Made by a program: the position numbers and the translations under genes. Below the pieces are notes generated by a model, which did not search any database, was not told the origin of the DNA, and was given only the letters and a program-made list of their open reading frames with translations. Source: Lacimicrobium alkaliphilum (GTDB taxonomy: Bacteria > Pseudomonadota > Gammaproteobacteria > Enterobacterales > Alteromonadaceae). From it: a stretch of DNA of 64,000 nt. Shown here in pieces: positions 29,214 through 38,627 of the stretch; within the stretch, counting starts at the first letter, position 1; each line of letters begins with the position of its first letter. The DNA lies in NCBI RefSeq assembly GCF_001466725.1, contig NZ_CP013650.1:124001-188000 (forward strand), read 5' to 3'.

Positions 29214-29483
29214 CTAGGGCCTGTTGATCTTTTCTGTATGAATTTTGTTCTAATTAAACGCTTTTTAATCGAGGCGCAGCGTTGAAGGCCTAATGGATTA
29301 AGTCGAAATGCTGCAACAAAGAGTAAAAAGCGTTTAAGACGAATCCGAAGGACAGCGTTTGTGCGGCATTTCTACTGCTTTAGCACTCATTCATGTAGAA
29401 CAACTACACTACAATCGTGCTTCATTGTATAAATACCGCACAACTCGCTGCAAAAGCATACAGCAAAGATCAGCAGGCCCTAG
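29214..29483. mobile_element. MITE-like non-autonomous element 2 (20-bp terminal inverted repeats)
   Basis: The end CTAGGGCCTGTTGATCTTTT (29214-29233) is matched in reverse complement at 29464-29483 with two mismatches. Inside, TTAAACGCTTTTT (29254-29266) pairs exactly with 29325-29337. It is 270 bp long with no supportable gene. It differs in sequence from element 1, from which it is separated by 34 bases, but has the same size and CTAG ends. Its right end is 59 bases before the cfa start, so it may carry or disturb the cfa promoter. Confidence 0.75.
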
Positions 29484-29542
29484 TCAATATAGTCCGCAGC
29501 CGTATCACACTTTCATGCAGTACTTCATTAATGGAGAGGGTC

Positions 29543-30727
29543 ATGTCAGAAGAGACAGCAGGAACAGATAACAAGCTCGACAAGTACAGCAGCGTACCGC
29601 ACGGTACAGCAAAGGAAGTACCATCATGGCTGGAACACCTGCTCAGTTCCACTGGTATTACCGTCAATGGTTCCAACCCCTGGGATCCACAAATTCATGA
29701 TCACCGTTTTTACCGCCGGGTGCTACAGGAAGGCTCCCTGGGTGCCGGTGAAAGCTATATGGATGGCTGGTGGGATTGTGCCAGGCTGGATGAATTCTTC
29801 ACCCGGCTGATGAGCCGGCATCTGGAGAAGGAGATCACCGGCAAATGGGTGGCAGTCAAGCACTGGATGATGGCCCGGCTGGTCAATCTGCAATCTGTCA
29901 GTCGCGCCTTTCAGGTGGGGGAGCAGCATTACGATGTAGGTAATGATCTGTATCAGGCAATGCTTGACCCGACTATGTGTTATTCCTGCGGGTACTGGCA
30001 TCAGGCTCAGGATCTGCATCAGGCCCAACGACAAAAACTGGATCTGGTATGCCGTAAGATGGATCTGCAACCCGGTGACAGGGTACTGGATATCGGCTGT
30101 GGATGGGGCAGCTTTGCCGAATTTGCCGCCCGCCAATATCAGGCCAGTGTCACAGGTGTGACGATCTCCAAAGAGCAGCAAAAACTGGCTACAGACCGCT
30201 GTGAAGGTCTGCCTGTAGATATCCGCTTGCAGGACTATCGTAGCCTGCAGGGGCAGTTCGATAAACTCGTTTCTATCGGCATGTTTGAACACGTGGGGCA
30301 GAAAAACTATGACACCTACTTTCAAAAAGCCAGAGAATTAATGGAGGACGAGGGCATATTTGTGCTGCACACCATCGGTAAGATGGAATCCCGGCTGGGC
30401 ACTGATCCCTGGATCCATAAGTATATTTTCCCTAACGGGGCTATTCCGTCACTGGCCCAGATCAGTAAGGCCTGCGAGCCCTATTTCGTGGTGGAAGATG
30501 TGCATAATTTTGGCCCGGACTATGACCACACCCTGATGGGCTGGCTGGACAACTTCAGAGCCGCCTGGCCACAATTGAAACATCAGTATAATGAGCGCTT
30601 TTACCGCATGTGGACCTATTATCTGCAGTGCTGTGCCGGTGCCTTCAGAAGCCGTAATCTGCAATTGTTTCAGGTGGTATTGCGTAAGCCAGGCTCAGGC
30701 CTGAGCCGATACCATAGTCCCAGATAA
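29543..30727 (+). CDS. cfa: Cyclopropane-fatty-acyl-phospholipid synthase
   Basis: SAM-dependent enzyme adding a methylene bridge to unsaturated membrane fatty acids, 394 residues. The N-terminal domain carries GESYMDGWWDCARLDEFF, the catalytic part has EQHYDVGNDLYQAMLDPTMCYSCGYW and the SAM-binding VLDIGCGWGSFAEFAA, followed by ISKEQQ and GMFEHVGQKNY. The ATG at 29543 has GGAGAGGG just ahead and fits the family; the longer frame to 29417 runs into the MITE-like element and is rejected as start. It stands alone, convergent with the RND permease. Confidence 0.95.
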   Translation: MSEETAGTDNKLDKYSSVPHGTAKEVPSWLEHLLSSTGITVNGSNPWDPQIHDHRFYRRVLQEGSLGAGESYMDGWWDCARLDEFFTRLMSRHLEKEITGKWVAVKHWMMARLVNLQSVSRAFQVGEQHYDVGNDLYQAMLDPTMCYSCGYWHQAQDLHQAQRQKLDLVCRKMDLQPGDRVLDIGCGWGSFAEFAARQYQASVTGVTISKEQQKLATDRCEGLPVDIRLQDYRSLQGQFDKLVSIGMFEHVGQKNYDTYFQKARELMEDEGIFVLHTIGKMESRLGTDPWIHKYIFPNGAIPSLAQISKACEPYFVVEDVHNFGPDYDHTLMGWLDNFRAAWPQLKHQYNERFYRMWTYYLQCCAGAFRSRNLQLFQVVLRKPGSGLSRYHSPR

Positions 30728-30739
30728 GAATAAAGGTTC

Positions 30740-33700
30740 TCAATCGCGTTTAATCCGATAAAATACGGTATAGAGTACCGGCACTACACCTAAGGTCATT
30801 AGTGTGCCGATGCCCAGCCCAAAAGCGATGGCGCTGGCCATGCCATAAAACAGCGGGTCTTTGCCGATAATCAGTGGCATCAGCCCCATAATGGTCGTGA
30901 TGGTGGTCATGGCGATAGGCCGGACCCGCATCAGGCAGGCATCGATTACCGCCTGGTAGTCGGACTTGCCTTCCTGCTTTTCAAGATTGATGCGATCAAT
31001 CAGCACAATGGCATTGTTGATGATTATACCGGCCAGGCTGTACAGCCCCAGCGATACCATAAAGCCGAAAGGCGCCTGCATTACGAACAAGCCAATTACC
31101 GCGCCAATAAAAGACAGAGGGATGGTGAGCACTATCACCAGTGCAGGCCGGTAAGCATTAAACTGGGCTATCAACAGAACCAGAATCAGGCCCAGCACCA
31201 TGGGCATACTGGCACTCAGCGCCCGCTGAGCTGCTGCAGACTCCGTAATGGCGCCATCATACTCGATACTGTGGTTCACCGGCAGGTCGGCAGCAAGAGC
31301 CTGGATATCGGCGTCGATCTGCCGCTGCAGATCCTCCGCTGACAGTTTGATATTACGCGCTTCCACACTTACGGTTCTGAACATATCCTCGCGGTGGATA
31401 ATGGCGTACTGATTTACCGGTGCGAATTCGGCCACCTGAAACAGCGGCACAGCACGCCCGGTGCTGTGGGAATATACATTTCGCGTGCGCAGGCGATCGA
31501 GGTTGGAGCGCTCTGCATCCTCAGCCCTGAGCATAATAGGAATGATCTCATCCTGCTCCCGGAACTCGGTGATGGTGAGTCCTGAAAAATACCCTTGCAG
31601 GGCGTTGGCAATGTCCTGTGAGGTGACCCCTGCACGGCGGGCACGGTGCTGATCAACCCGCACTTCTACTTTGGTGATACGGTTTTCCCAGTCACTGCGA
31701 ATATCCAGGGTGTCGGGAATTTGCTGTAACAAGGCCATAACCTGCTGTGCCTTGTTATAAATCACTTCTTTGTCCGGACCTTTAACCTGGATCTTAATGG
31801 TGCTGGAATCAGAGGGGCCAAGAAACATCTTTTTCACCCGCGCCACCAGGTTGGGAAACTGTCGTTCCAGTTCATTATTCAGCTTCAGCGTCAGCGCGTT
31901 AAGATTCTGCCCGGGGTGAGTATTCAGCACAATGAAACCCTTATTCTCGGCAGGATCCTCGGGGTTGAGTGACAGCACAAATCTGGGGCCGCTAAAGCCC
32001 ACATAACCGGAATAGGATTCAATCACATCATTGAACCTGTCCTGATCCAGCCAGGCAAACACTTCCTGCATCTGGCGGTTGGTTGCCCGTGCCGAGGTGC
32101 CGCTGGGTAAATCGATATTGATCAGAACCTGAGTACGATCCGAGTTGGGAAAGAACTGCTTGGGTAGCTGCCTGATCCCCATCACACAAACTACAAATAC
32201 CAGAACCAGGGCCCCCATAAACAGGGCCTTGTGTGCCAGTACCCAGGTGAGAAACTGCGCATACTTATCATGCAGCGCCCAGTGCCGTATGGGTTTATCA
32301 CTGTCGCCTCTGGTTTTAACACGGATAAAGAAATAACAAAGTACCGGCGTGATACACAGCGCCAGCACCCAGCTGGTAAGCAGAGTGATCAGGATCACCA
32401 GTGAAATGGAGCGGGTGTATTCACCTGCAACATGATCGGCCAGCATCAGCGGCAGGAAAAACAATACCGTGGTAGCCGATGAACTCAGCAGTGGCAGCGC
32501 CAGTTCTCTGCCACTTAAACACATGGCTTTAAATCGCTCTTCACCCTGCTCCAGCCGTCGTTTGAAGTCTTCCGCCAGCACAATACCATTGTCTACCAGT
32601 AAGCCCAGCGCGATAATCAGCGTGGCCAGACTCATTCTCTCCAGTTTAATATCCATAAACTGCATGATGGTGAGGCTGGCGAGCATCACCATAGGCACTA
32701 TGGTGCCCACGATCAGCCCGGTGCGCACACCGAGAAACAACACCACTACAACCAGCACTATGGCCAGCGTCTGCAGCACGCTGATGGAGACATTATTCAC
32801 GGTCTTTTCCACCTGTTCTGCCTGATAGGTGGCGATATCTAACTGGTAACCGATAGGGAGGCTGGACTCAATTTCCCTGATTTTGTTTGTCATCCGCGGC
32901 GCATATTCGAGAATGTTGTATCCGGGTAGCATGGCGATGGCGAAAAAAATCGCAGGCTCGCCGTTGAAGTAAGCCGGTTTTTCAGGGGGATCCTGCAACC
33001 CCCGCCGGATTTCCACCACATCTTTAAGGGCGATAAATTCACCGCTGCCGGGAATGGTGATATGTGTATCGGCGATTTCACTGAGGCTGTTAAAGTTGCC
33101 TGAGGGCTCGATAATAAAGCTGCGGGTGCCAGTATCTACCTGCCCACCGGGGCTGATAATATTCTGATTCTGCAACTCGCCGATCAGTGACTGGGGTGAG
33201 ATACCCAGCTGTGCCAGGCGGGCATTGGAAGCTTGCAGATAGATACGTTGCTCCTGTTGGCCGAGCAGATCGATCTTCTTGGTACCCTCTACCCCATAAA
33301 GGCTGTCGCGGATATGCTTGGCCATTTCGTGCATGGCTGCCATATCAAAACCGTCGGCGGTCAGGGCCAGGGTGATCACCGAGACATCACCAAATTCGTC
33401 ATTGACCATAGGTGTGCGGGTACCCTCAGGCAGACGCCGCTGGGCTTCGAGCACTTTGTTGCGTACGTCCTGCCAGATTGCATCCAGATTGAAATAACGG
33501 TCATAAATTTTCACATGGATGATGGAAAGCCCCGTGGAAGAAGAGGAAGTGAGCTTTTTCACCTCAGGGATTTTGCGGATCTCCTCCTCCAGCTTTTTGG
33601 TAATCAGCTGCTCCACCCGCTCCGGCGCCATACCCGGATAGGCCGTGGTAACAATGGCTTCGCGGATGGTAATGCTGGGATCTTCCTGGGCGGGCATGGT

Positions 33701-33790
33701 GAAGTAGGCGTATACGCCGTTGATTAACAGCAGCGCCAGTATCACAAACAGGGTTTTACGGTATTTAAAGGCCAGCTCGGTGAGATTCAT
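30740..33790 (-). CDS. RND efflux transporter permease subunit
   Basis: Inner-membrane proton-driven pump of the HAE1/AcrB superfamily, 1016 residues with the expected 12 membrane segments and two large periplasmic loops. Conserved blocks: TAYPGMAPERVEQLITKKLE, VRNKVLEAQRRLP, IALGLLVDNGIVLAEDF in TM4, and LAGIIINNAIVLIDR in TM10. The AcrB proton-relay positions read D-N in TM4 instead of D-D and lack the TM10 lysine, as in one recognised subgroup. It is co-transcribed with the upstream adaptor (gap 9 bases); no outer-membrane factor gene is adjacent, so a TolC-like protein from elsewhere is needed. Substrate unknown. Confidence 0.93.
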   Translation of the reverse strand: MNLTELAFKYRKTLFVILALLLINGVYAYFTMPAQEDPSITIREAIVTTAYPGMAPERVEQLITKKLEEEIRKIPEVKKLTSSSSTGLSIIHVKIYDRYFNLDAIWQDVRNKVLEAQRRLPEGTRTPMVNDEFGDVSVITLALTADGFDMAAMHEMAKHIRDSLYGVEGTKKIDLLGQQEQRIYLQASNARLAQLGISPQSLIGELQNQNIISPGGQVDTGTRSFIIEPSGNFNSLSEIADTHITIPGSGEFIALKDVVEIRRGLQDPPEKPAYFNGEPAIFFAIAMLPGYNILEYAPRMTNKIREIESSLPIGYQLDIATYQAEQVEKTVNNVSISVLQTLAIVLVVVVLFLGVRTGLIVGTIVPMVMLASLTIMQFMDIKLERMSLATLIIALGLLVDNGIVLAEDFKRRLEQGEERFKAMCLSGRELALPLLSSSATTVLFFLPLMLADHVAGEYTRSISLVILITLLTSWVLALCITPVLCYFFIRVKTRGDSDKPIRHWALHDKYAQFLTWVLAHKALFMGALVLVFVVCVMGIRQLPKQFFPNSDRTQVLINIDLPSGTSARATNRQMQEVFAWLDQDRFNDVIESYSGYVGFSGPRFVLSLNPEDPAENKGFIVLNTHPGQNLNALTLKLNNELERQFPNLVARVKKMFLGPSDSSTIKIQVKGPDKEVIYNKAQQVMALLQQIPDTLDIRSDWENRITKVEVRVDQHRARRAGVTSQDIANALQGYFSGLTITEFREQDEIIPIMLRAEDAERSNLDRLRTRNVYSHSTGRAVPLFQVAEFAPVNQYAIIHREDMFRTVSVEARNIKLSAEDLQRQIDADIQALAADLPVNHSIEYDGAITESAAAQRALSASMPMVLGLILVLLIAQFNAYRPALVIVLTIPLSFIGAVIGLFVMQAPFGFMVSLGLYSLAGIIINNAIVLIDRINLEKQEGKSDYQAVIDACLMRVRPIAMTTITTIMGLMPLIIGKDPLFYGMASAIAFGLGIGTLMTLGVVPVLYTVFYRIKRD

Positions 33791-33799
33791 ATCCGGCCC

Positions 33800-34900
33800 T
33801 CAGTTAAACAGCTTCACTTGATGATCCAGCAGCGTAACCGGCTGGCCATCACGCAAAAAGGCCACACCCGCCACCGCGATAATCTCTCCTGCTTCCAGCC
33901 CGGATGAAATATACACCTCATTATTGAGCAGGTTTTCCGTCTGTACCTGACGTTTGTTTACCACCTGTTTTTCGCTGTCATACACGAATACGTGAGCGGT
34001 TTGTCCGGTGCCTGCTGCTACAGCGGCCACCGGCACTCTGATGCTGGTGTCGCGATGCCCGCTGCGTCCGGCCGCTTCAAAGGTAAAATCCACTTCTGCC
34101 GTCATACCACCCCGTAGCCGTGAAGGCGCCTCCTGCAGCACGACTACCACCGGAAAGGCGTTTGCGGCCTCGGCCCGGGTGCCTATTTCACTGACAATGC
34201 CGGGTACGGTCAGGTTATCGGCGGCGGGAAAATGCACCGGTACCTGCATATCCCGGTGCAGTTCCTGAATAATGGTTTCGGGCACCATTACCCGGGCTTC
34301 CAGGCCATGATTTCCCTCAATTTCAAACACCGTCTGTCCCGGACTGACTTGCTGAGAAGGCTCAATCAGACGGCGTGTGATTACCCCATCATAAGGTGCA
34401 GTGAGAATGCTGTCCTGGAGGTTTTTGCGGGCGATATCCAGTTGCGCGTTAGCGACCGCCGCAGCGCTGCGGGCTGTTTCGTAGGCACCTTTGGCATTGT
34501 CAAATCCGGAGCGAGAGACGACCCCTTCTTCCACCAGTTCGGCATAGCGTCTGTATTCGTTTTCTGCTTCGGTGAGGGTGGCCTGAGCCTGTGCCAGAGA
34601 GGCCTGAGCTGACTGCAGGCTCAGTGAGAAACTGCGCTGATCCAGTTGGGCAAGTTCTTGCCCCTGGCGGACCGATTCGCCCAGTTTTACTGAAACTGAT
34701 TCGACCTTACCATTCACTTCGAAACTTAAACTTGCCGCCTCAACGGGGGCCAGGGTGCCGGACAAGCGACGGATTTGTTCAAGTTGCACTGGCTGTACCT
34801 GCATCCAGGCAATCGGACGGATGTTCTCTGAAGATTCCCTGACAGGCTCGTCACATCCGAATAGCGCTAAAGCGCTCACAGCAAACCAAAACGTGCGCAT
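33800..34900 (-). CDS. RND efflux periplasmic adaptor subunit (lipoprotein)
   Basis: Membrane-fusion protein of 366 residues. The N-terminus ends in a lipobox (ALFGC, Cys16), so it is likely lipid-anchored in the inner membrane. Then follow a barrel-sandwich/lipoyl half motif (LSFEVNGKVESVSVKLGESVRQGQ, about 55-80), a helical hairpin (about 85-160) with SLAQAQATLTEAENEYRRYAELVEEGVVSRSGFDNA, the second lipoyl half (LTAPYDGVITRRLIEPSQQVSPGQTV) and beta-barrel domains. First gene of the two-gene efflux operon. Confidence 0.93.
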   Translation of the reverse strand: MRTFWFAVSALALFGCDEPVRESSENIRPIAWMQVQPVQLEQIRRLSGTLAPVEAASLSFEVNGKVESVSVKLGESVRQGQELAQLDQRSFSLSLQSAQASLAQAQATLTEAENEYRRYAELVEEGVVSRSGFDNAKGAYETARSAAAVANAQLDIARKNLQDSILTAPYDGVITRRLIEPSQQVSPGQTVFEIEGNHGLEARVMVPETIIQELHRDMQVPVHFPAADNLTVPGIVSEIGTRAEAANAFPVVVVLQEAPSRLRGGMTAEVDFTFEAAGRSGHRDTSIRVPVAAVAAGTGQTAHVFVYDSEKQVVNKRQVQTENLLNNEVYISSGLEAGEIIAVAGVAFLRDGQPVTLLDHQVKLFN

Positions 34901-35072
34901 AACCGTATCTCCTTGTGGCAGTGGTAGTATCCTACAGATCCGATGCGTATTGGAAAAGGCTTTACCCGTGATACCGGGTCGTTCTTTGGCAATGGCTGTC
35001 AGACCTTTGTTATGATGCCAGGATACCGGAGTGCGATTTCCATTTTATTAAATCAGTTGGCGACGAGCAAAG

Positions 35073-35990
35073 ATGACAACACCTTACCCAATAGGAATAC
35101 CGGGCAAACCCTGGACAGATAAAGAAAAGGCCCAGTGGCTGGCAGTGCAACAAATCAGGCGCAGCTATACACAAGAAGTGGCGGAGCAACTGGATCGTTT
35201 GCCGGAAGGCTTTGCAGTCGAGCAATATGGTCAGCTCGACTACGGTGATAATTCCTACCCCTTGTATGGTGTAAAAAGCCCGCAGTGGCAGGAAGGCAGG
35301 CCTACCGTGCTTGTTACGGGCGGTGTGCACGGCTATGAGACCAGTGGTGTGCAGGGGGCATTGGGCTTTCTGGCCCGGCGTGCAAAAGATTATAACCATA
35401 AGCTTAATTTATTGGTCGCACCCTGTATCAGTCCCTGGGCTTACGAAACCATCAACCGATGGAATCCCGAGGTACTGGATCCAAACCGGAATTTTACCCC
35501 TTATAGTCCGGTCCCGGAATCGGCGCTGCTGATGGCCTGGGTACAACAGCAAAGAACAGATATTCTTGCTCATATAGATTTACATGAAACCACAGATTCA
35601 GATAATGCAGAGTTCAGACCGGCTCTGGCGGCAAGAGACGGCATAACCAACCATAACTGGAATATTCCGGATGGTTTCTATCTGGTAGGCGACAGTGATA
35701 AGCAGGAGCCGGATTTCCAGCAGGCAGTGCTGGATTCGGTGAGCAAGGTCACCCATATCGCCGACGCTGACCATGAAGGCAAACTGATTGGCACACCTAT
35801 TGCGCGGCGGGGTCTGATCTATTACCCCACCAGACAATACGGGCTTTGTATCGGTTTCAGTGAGGCAAAATTTAAGACCACCACAGAGGTTTATCCTGAC
35901 AGCCCCCGCGCTACGCCCGAGCAGTGCAATCAGGCGCAGATAGCAGCGGTGATAGGCGCACTGGATTATATTCTTAAGCAACTACCCTGA
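35073..35990 (+). CDS. M14-family zinc carboxypeptidase
   Basis: Peptidase or deacylase of the M14 fold, 305 residues, no signal peptide. The zinc motif GGVHGYET supplies His86 and Glu89, the substrate-binding DPNRNF is at about 136-141, and the third ligand is probably His171 in HIDLHETTD. The short form is like M14 succinylglutamate desuccinylase/aspartoacylase relatives and cytoplasmic M14 peptidases. Substrate unknown. Monocistronic, divergent from the efflux operon. Confidence 0.82.
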   Translation: MTTPYPIGIPGKPWTDKEKAQWLAVQQIRRSYTQEVAEQLDRLPEGFAVEQYGQLDYGDNSYPLYGVKSPQWQEGRPTVLVTGGVHGYETSGVQGALGFLARRAKDYNHKLNLLVAPCISPWAYETINRWNPEVLDPNRNFTPYSPVPESALLMAWVQQQRTDILAHIDLHETTDSDNAEFRPALAARDGITNHNWNIPDGFYLVGDSDKQEPDFQQAVLDSVSKVTHIADADHEGKLIGTPIARRGLIYYPTRQYGLCIGFSEAKFKTTTEVYPDSPRATPEQCNQAQIAAVIGALDYILKQLP

Positions 35991-35999
35991 TAAGCCACA

Positions 36000-36262
36000 A
36001 AAGAAGCTTTTACCGCAGAGAACGCGAAGAGATAAATATCTGTTCGTGTTTTTCGTGTGGTTGGTAGGAGAAACTTTTAACCACGAAAAACACTAAAACC
36101 ACGAACAAAGCATGGTCCTGTAGCCCGCGATGCAGCGCAGCGGAATCCGGGGGTACCTTAGCCTGAGAAAGGCTGAATTAACCACAGAAGCACAGAGAAC
36201 ACAGAGGTATTAAGGGTGGAATCTCCTTTGCTTCTCTGTGCCCTCTGTGACTCTGTGGTGAA
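36000..36262. repeat. Cluster of interspersed-repeat units in a 347-bp gene-free stretch
   Basis: Three types lie side by side. (a) GTTCGTGTTTTTCGTG near 36043 opposes AACCACGAAAAACAC near 36079. (b) TAGCCCGCGATGCAGCGCAG plus CGGAATCCGGG (36121-36151) is a hairpin of a very widespread REP-like type. (c) ACCACAGAAGCACAGAGAAC (from 36180) opposes TTCTCTGTGCCCTCTGTGAC and CTCTGTGGTG (to about 36261). No gene is supported here. Confidence 0.7.
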
Positions 36263-36275
36263 TAGCGTTTTAAAA

Positions 36276-36311
36276 CAAAAAAAGCCGCAGAAGAAACTCT
36301 TCTGCGGCTTT
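36276..36311 (-). terminator. Rho-independent terminator of typA
   Basis: Perfect 13-bp stem AAAGCCGCAGAAG/CTTCTGCGGCTTT (36281-36293 and 36299-36311) with a 5-nt loop. On the minus strand it is followed by a T-rich tract (TTTTTTTGTTTT), 27 bases after the typA stop. Confidence 0.9.
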
Positions 36312-36337
36312 GGCGGCAACCCCGGTGGGCGGCGATG

Positions 36338-38173
36338 TTAATCGCTGCTTCTGGAAGCCCGCTTACGTTCGTTTTCAGTCAGGAATCTTTTGCGTAAACG
36401 AATATGGTTAGGTGTGACTTCTACCAGTTCGTCATCGTCGATAAATTCCAGCGCCTGTTCCAGCGTCATCTTAATTGGCGGTGACAGGGTCAGTGCTTCA
36501 TCAGTACCGGCCGCACGCACGTTAGTCAACTGCTTGCCTTTGAGACAGTTCACGGTCAGGTCGTTAGAGCGGCTGTGAATACCGATAACCTGGCCTTCAT
36601 AGACTTCTTCACCATGGCTGGTAAACAAACGGCCACGCTCCTGCAGGTTGAACAGGGCATAAGCCAGGGCCTTGCCTTTGCCGTTAGAGATCAGCACACC
36701 ATTGTTACGCTGGCCGATACGACCACCAACATGGGGCTGGTAACTGTCAAACGTATGGTAGATCAGACCACTGCCCGAGGTCAGGGTCATAAAATCGGTC
36801 TGGAAGCCGATCAGACCACGGCTGGGTACGAAAAAGTCTATACGAACCCGGCCTTTACCATCAGGGTTCATATCGCGCATTTCTGCTTTACGCAGGCCCA
36901 GTTGCTCCATGATGGCACCCTGGTGTTCCTCTTCGATATCCACAGTCAGCATCTCAAAGGGTTCCATGAGTTGCTCGCCTTCTTTCCTGAGAATAACTTC
37001 CGGGCGCGATACGGCCAGTTCATAACCTTCACGGCGCATATTCTCAATCAGTACACCAAGATGCAGCTCACCACGGCCGGAAACACGGAATTTATCCGGG
37101 TCGACGGTTTCTTCAACACGCAGGGCAACATTGTGTTTAAGTTCGGTTTGCAGACGTTCAAGGATCTGTCTTGAGGTCACAAACTTGCCGTCCTGGCCGG
37201 CAAAAGGAGAGGTATTGACCTGGAAAGTCATGGTCACGGTCGGCTCATCAACGGTCAGTGCCGGCAGGGCCTCAACCGCATCTACGGCACAAACCGTATC
37301 GGAGATCTTCAGTTCACCCAGGCCGCTGATGGCAATGATGTCACCGGCGGAGGCGCTCTGGGTCTCATTACGATCCAGGCCCAGATAACCGAATACCTTG
37401 CCAATTTTGCCGTTACGCTTGCTGCCATCGGCACCAACAATAGTCACCTGCTGGTTGACCTGAACCTGGCCCCGTTTCAGGCGGCCAATACCAATAACCC
37501 CAAGATAGCTGGAATAATCCAGCTGGGAAATCTGCATCTGCAGTGTCCCTTCAGGATGGGCATCAGGCGGGGAGACTTTTTCCACAATGGCTTCAAACAG
37601 CGGGGTCATGTCACCGCCAGTGGCGGATTCGTCCATACTGGCCCAGCCCTGCAATGCAGAAGCGTAGACAACCGGGAAGTCCAGTTGCTTATCATTGGCG
37701 CCAAGGTTGTCAAACAGATCAAAGACCTGATTCATTACCCAGTCAGGGCGTGCACCAGGGCGGTCAATCTTGTTGATAACCAGAATAGGATTGAGGCCAT
37801 GAGCAAAAGCTTTCTGAGTCACAAAGCGGGTCTGCGGCATGGGCCCGTCAACGGCATCTACCAGCAGCAGTACCGAGTCAGCCATGGACAATACCCGTTC
37901 CACTTCGCCACCAAAATCGGCGTGCCCCGGGGTATCAAGAATATTTATCCGGTAATCCTGCCAGTTAATAGCGGTGTTCTTGGCCAGAATAGTGATACCG
38001 CGCTCTTTTTCCAGTGCGTTTGAGTCCATCACCCGTTCATCAGCATCTTTGCGGCTGTCCAGGGTACCGGACTGCTGCAGCAGTTTGTCTACCAGGGTGG
38101 TTTTACCGTGGTCAACGTGGGCGATAATGGCGATATTCCTCAGTTTATCAAGTGAGGTATGTTGTGAACTCAT
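36338..38173 (-). CDS. typA: Translational GTPase TypA (BipA)
   Basis: Ribosome-associated GTPase, 611 residues, involved in 50S assembly and stress or cold adaptation. G1 [12 protein letters not shown] (about 18-29), G3 [12 protein letters not shown]4 NKIDRPGA; domain II, the EF-G-like domains and the TypA-specific C-terminal domain ([30 protein letters not shown], ending in the basic [20 protein letters not shown]) are complete. It is divergent from glnA, the classic enteric neighbourhood (glnA-typA), and is single, ending at a strong terminator. Confidence 0.97.
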   Translation of the reverse strand: MSSQHTSLDKLRNIAIIAHVDHGKTTLVDKLLQQSGTLDSRKDADERVMDSNALEKERGITILAKNTAINWQDYRINILDTPGHADFGGEVERVLSMADSVLLLVDAVDGPMPQTRFVTQKAFAHGLNPILVINKIDRPGARPDWVMNQVFDLFDNLGANDKQLDFPVVYASALQGWASMDESATGGDMTPLFEAIVEKVSPPDAHPEGTLQMQISQLDYSSYLGVIGIGRLKRGQVQVNQQVTIVGADGSKRNGKIGKVFGYLGLDRNETQSASAGDIIAISGLGELKISDTVCAVDAVEALPALTVDEPTVTMTFQVNTSPFAGQDGKFVTSRQILERLQTELKHNVALRVEETVDPDKFRVSGRGELHLGVLIENMRREGYELAVSRPEVILRKEGEQLMEPFEMLTVDIEEEHQGAIMEQLGLRKAEMRDMNPDGKGRVRIDFFVPSRGLIGFQTDFMTLTSGSGLIYHTFDSYQPHVGGRIGQRNNGVLISNGKGKALAYALFNLQERGRLFTSHGEEVYEGQVIGIHSRSNDLTVNCLKGKQLTNVRAAGTDEALTLSPPIKMTLEQALEFIDDDELVEVTPNHIRLRKRFLTENERKRASRSSD

Positions 38174-38457
38174 AATGCATTTCTCAGTAAGTGGCTTGGC
38201 AAAGACAGAGCGGATCGCTGCGCAGATGTGCAGAATTTAATCGAAAGCCGTTTTTCAGGCGGCGGATTGTACAGTTTTATCGCATAGACCAAAAGCAATA
38301 AATGCGTTTACCAAGAATAGCAGGGCAATGATGACCTTTCGATGACAATTATTTGCTGTCATCAATATTTATGCAGGCTGGCATATTGCACCAAATTGGA
38401 ATTCGGCTACCTTTAGGTGCAACCGCCACAGATTTATAGTCCATAATGGTGCAAGGA

Positions 38458-38473
38458 TGCACTAAAATGGTGC
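38458..38473 (+). promoter_or_regulatory. NtrC-binding site upstream of glnA
   Basis: TGCACTAAAATGGTGC matches the NtrC consensus TGCAC-N6-GGTGC exactly in its arms. It lies about 75 bases before the sigma-54 promoter element, the usual enhancer position. A weaker half-site (TGCACCAAATTGG) is at 38388-38400 and further GGTGCA halves are at 38416 and 38449. The 454-bp gap between typA and glnA is thus a control region. Confidence 0.85.
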
Positions 38474-38547
38474 CTCTTATTCTTGAGAGGTCAGTGGTTA
38501 GCGGATTATGCACCGGCGAAGTGCGGCCTGTAGCCAAGTCAATGTGA

Positions 38548-38565
38548 TTGGCACGATTATCGCTT
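38548..38565 (+). promoter_or_regulatory. Sigma-54 promoter of glnA
   Basis: TTGGCACGATTATCGCTT carries GG at -24 and GC at -12 with exactly 10 bases between, close to the sigma-54 consensus TGGCAC-N5-TTGCT (one mismatch in the -12 box). Transcription would start about 50 bases before the glnA ATG. Confidence 0.8.
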
Positions 38566-38627
38566 CATCAGGAGAACTGAGCGTATCACGTATAAATCAG
38601 CCTTGAAATTTTAACCTGGAGGACAGT

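Noticed and set aside
29417..29542. N-terminal extension of cfa
   Set aside because: It would overlap the end of MITE-like element 2 and lacks family similarity; the ATG at 29543 has a strong ribosome site.
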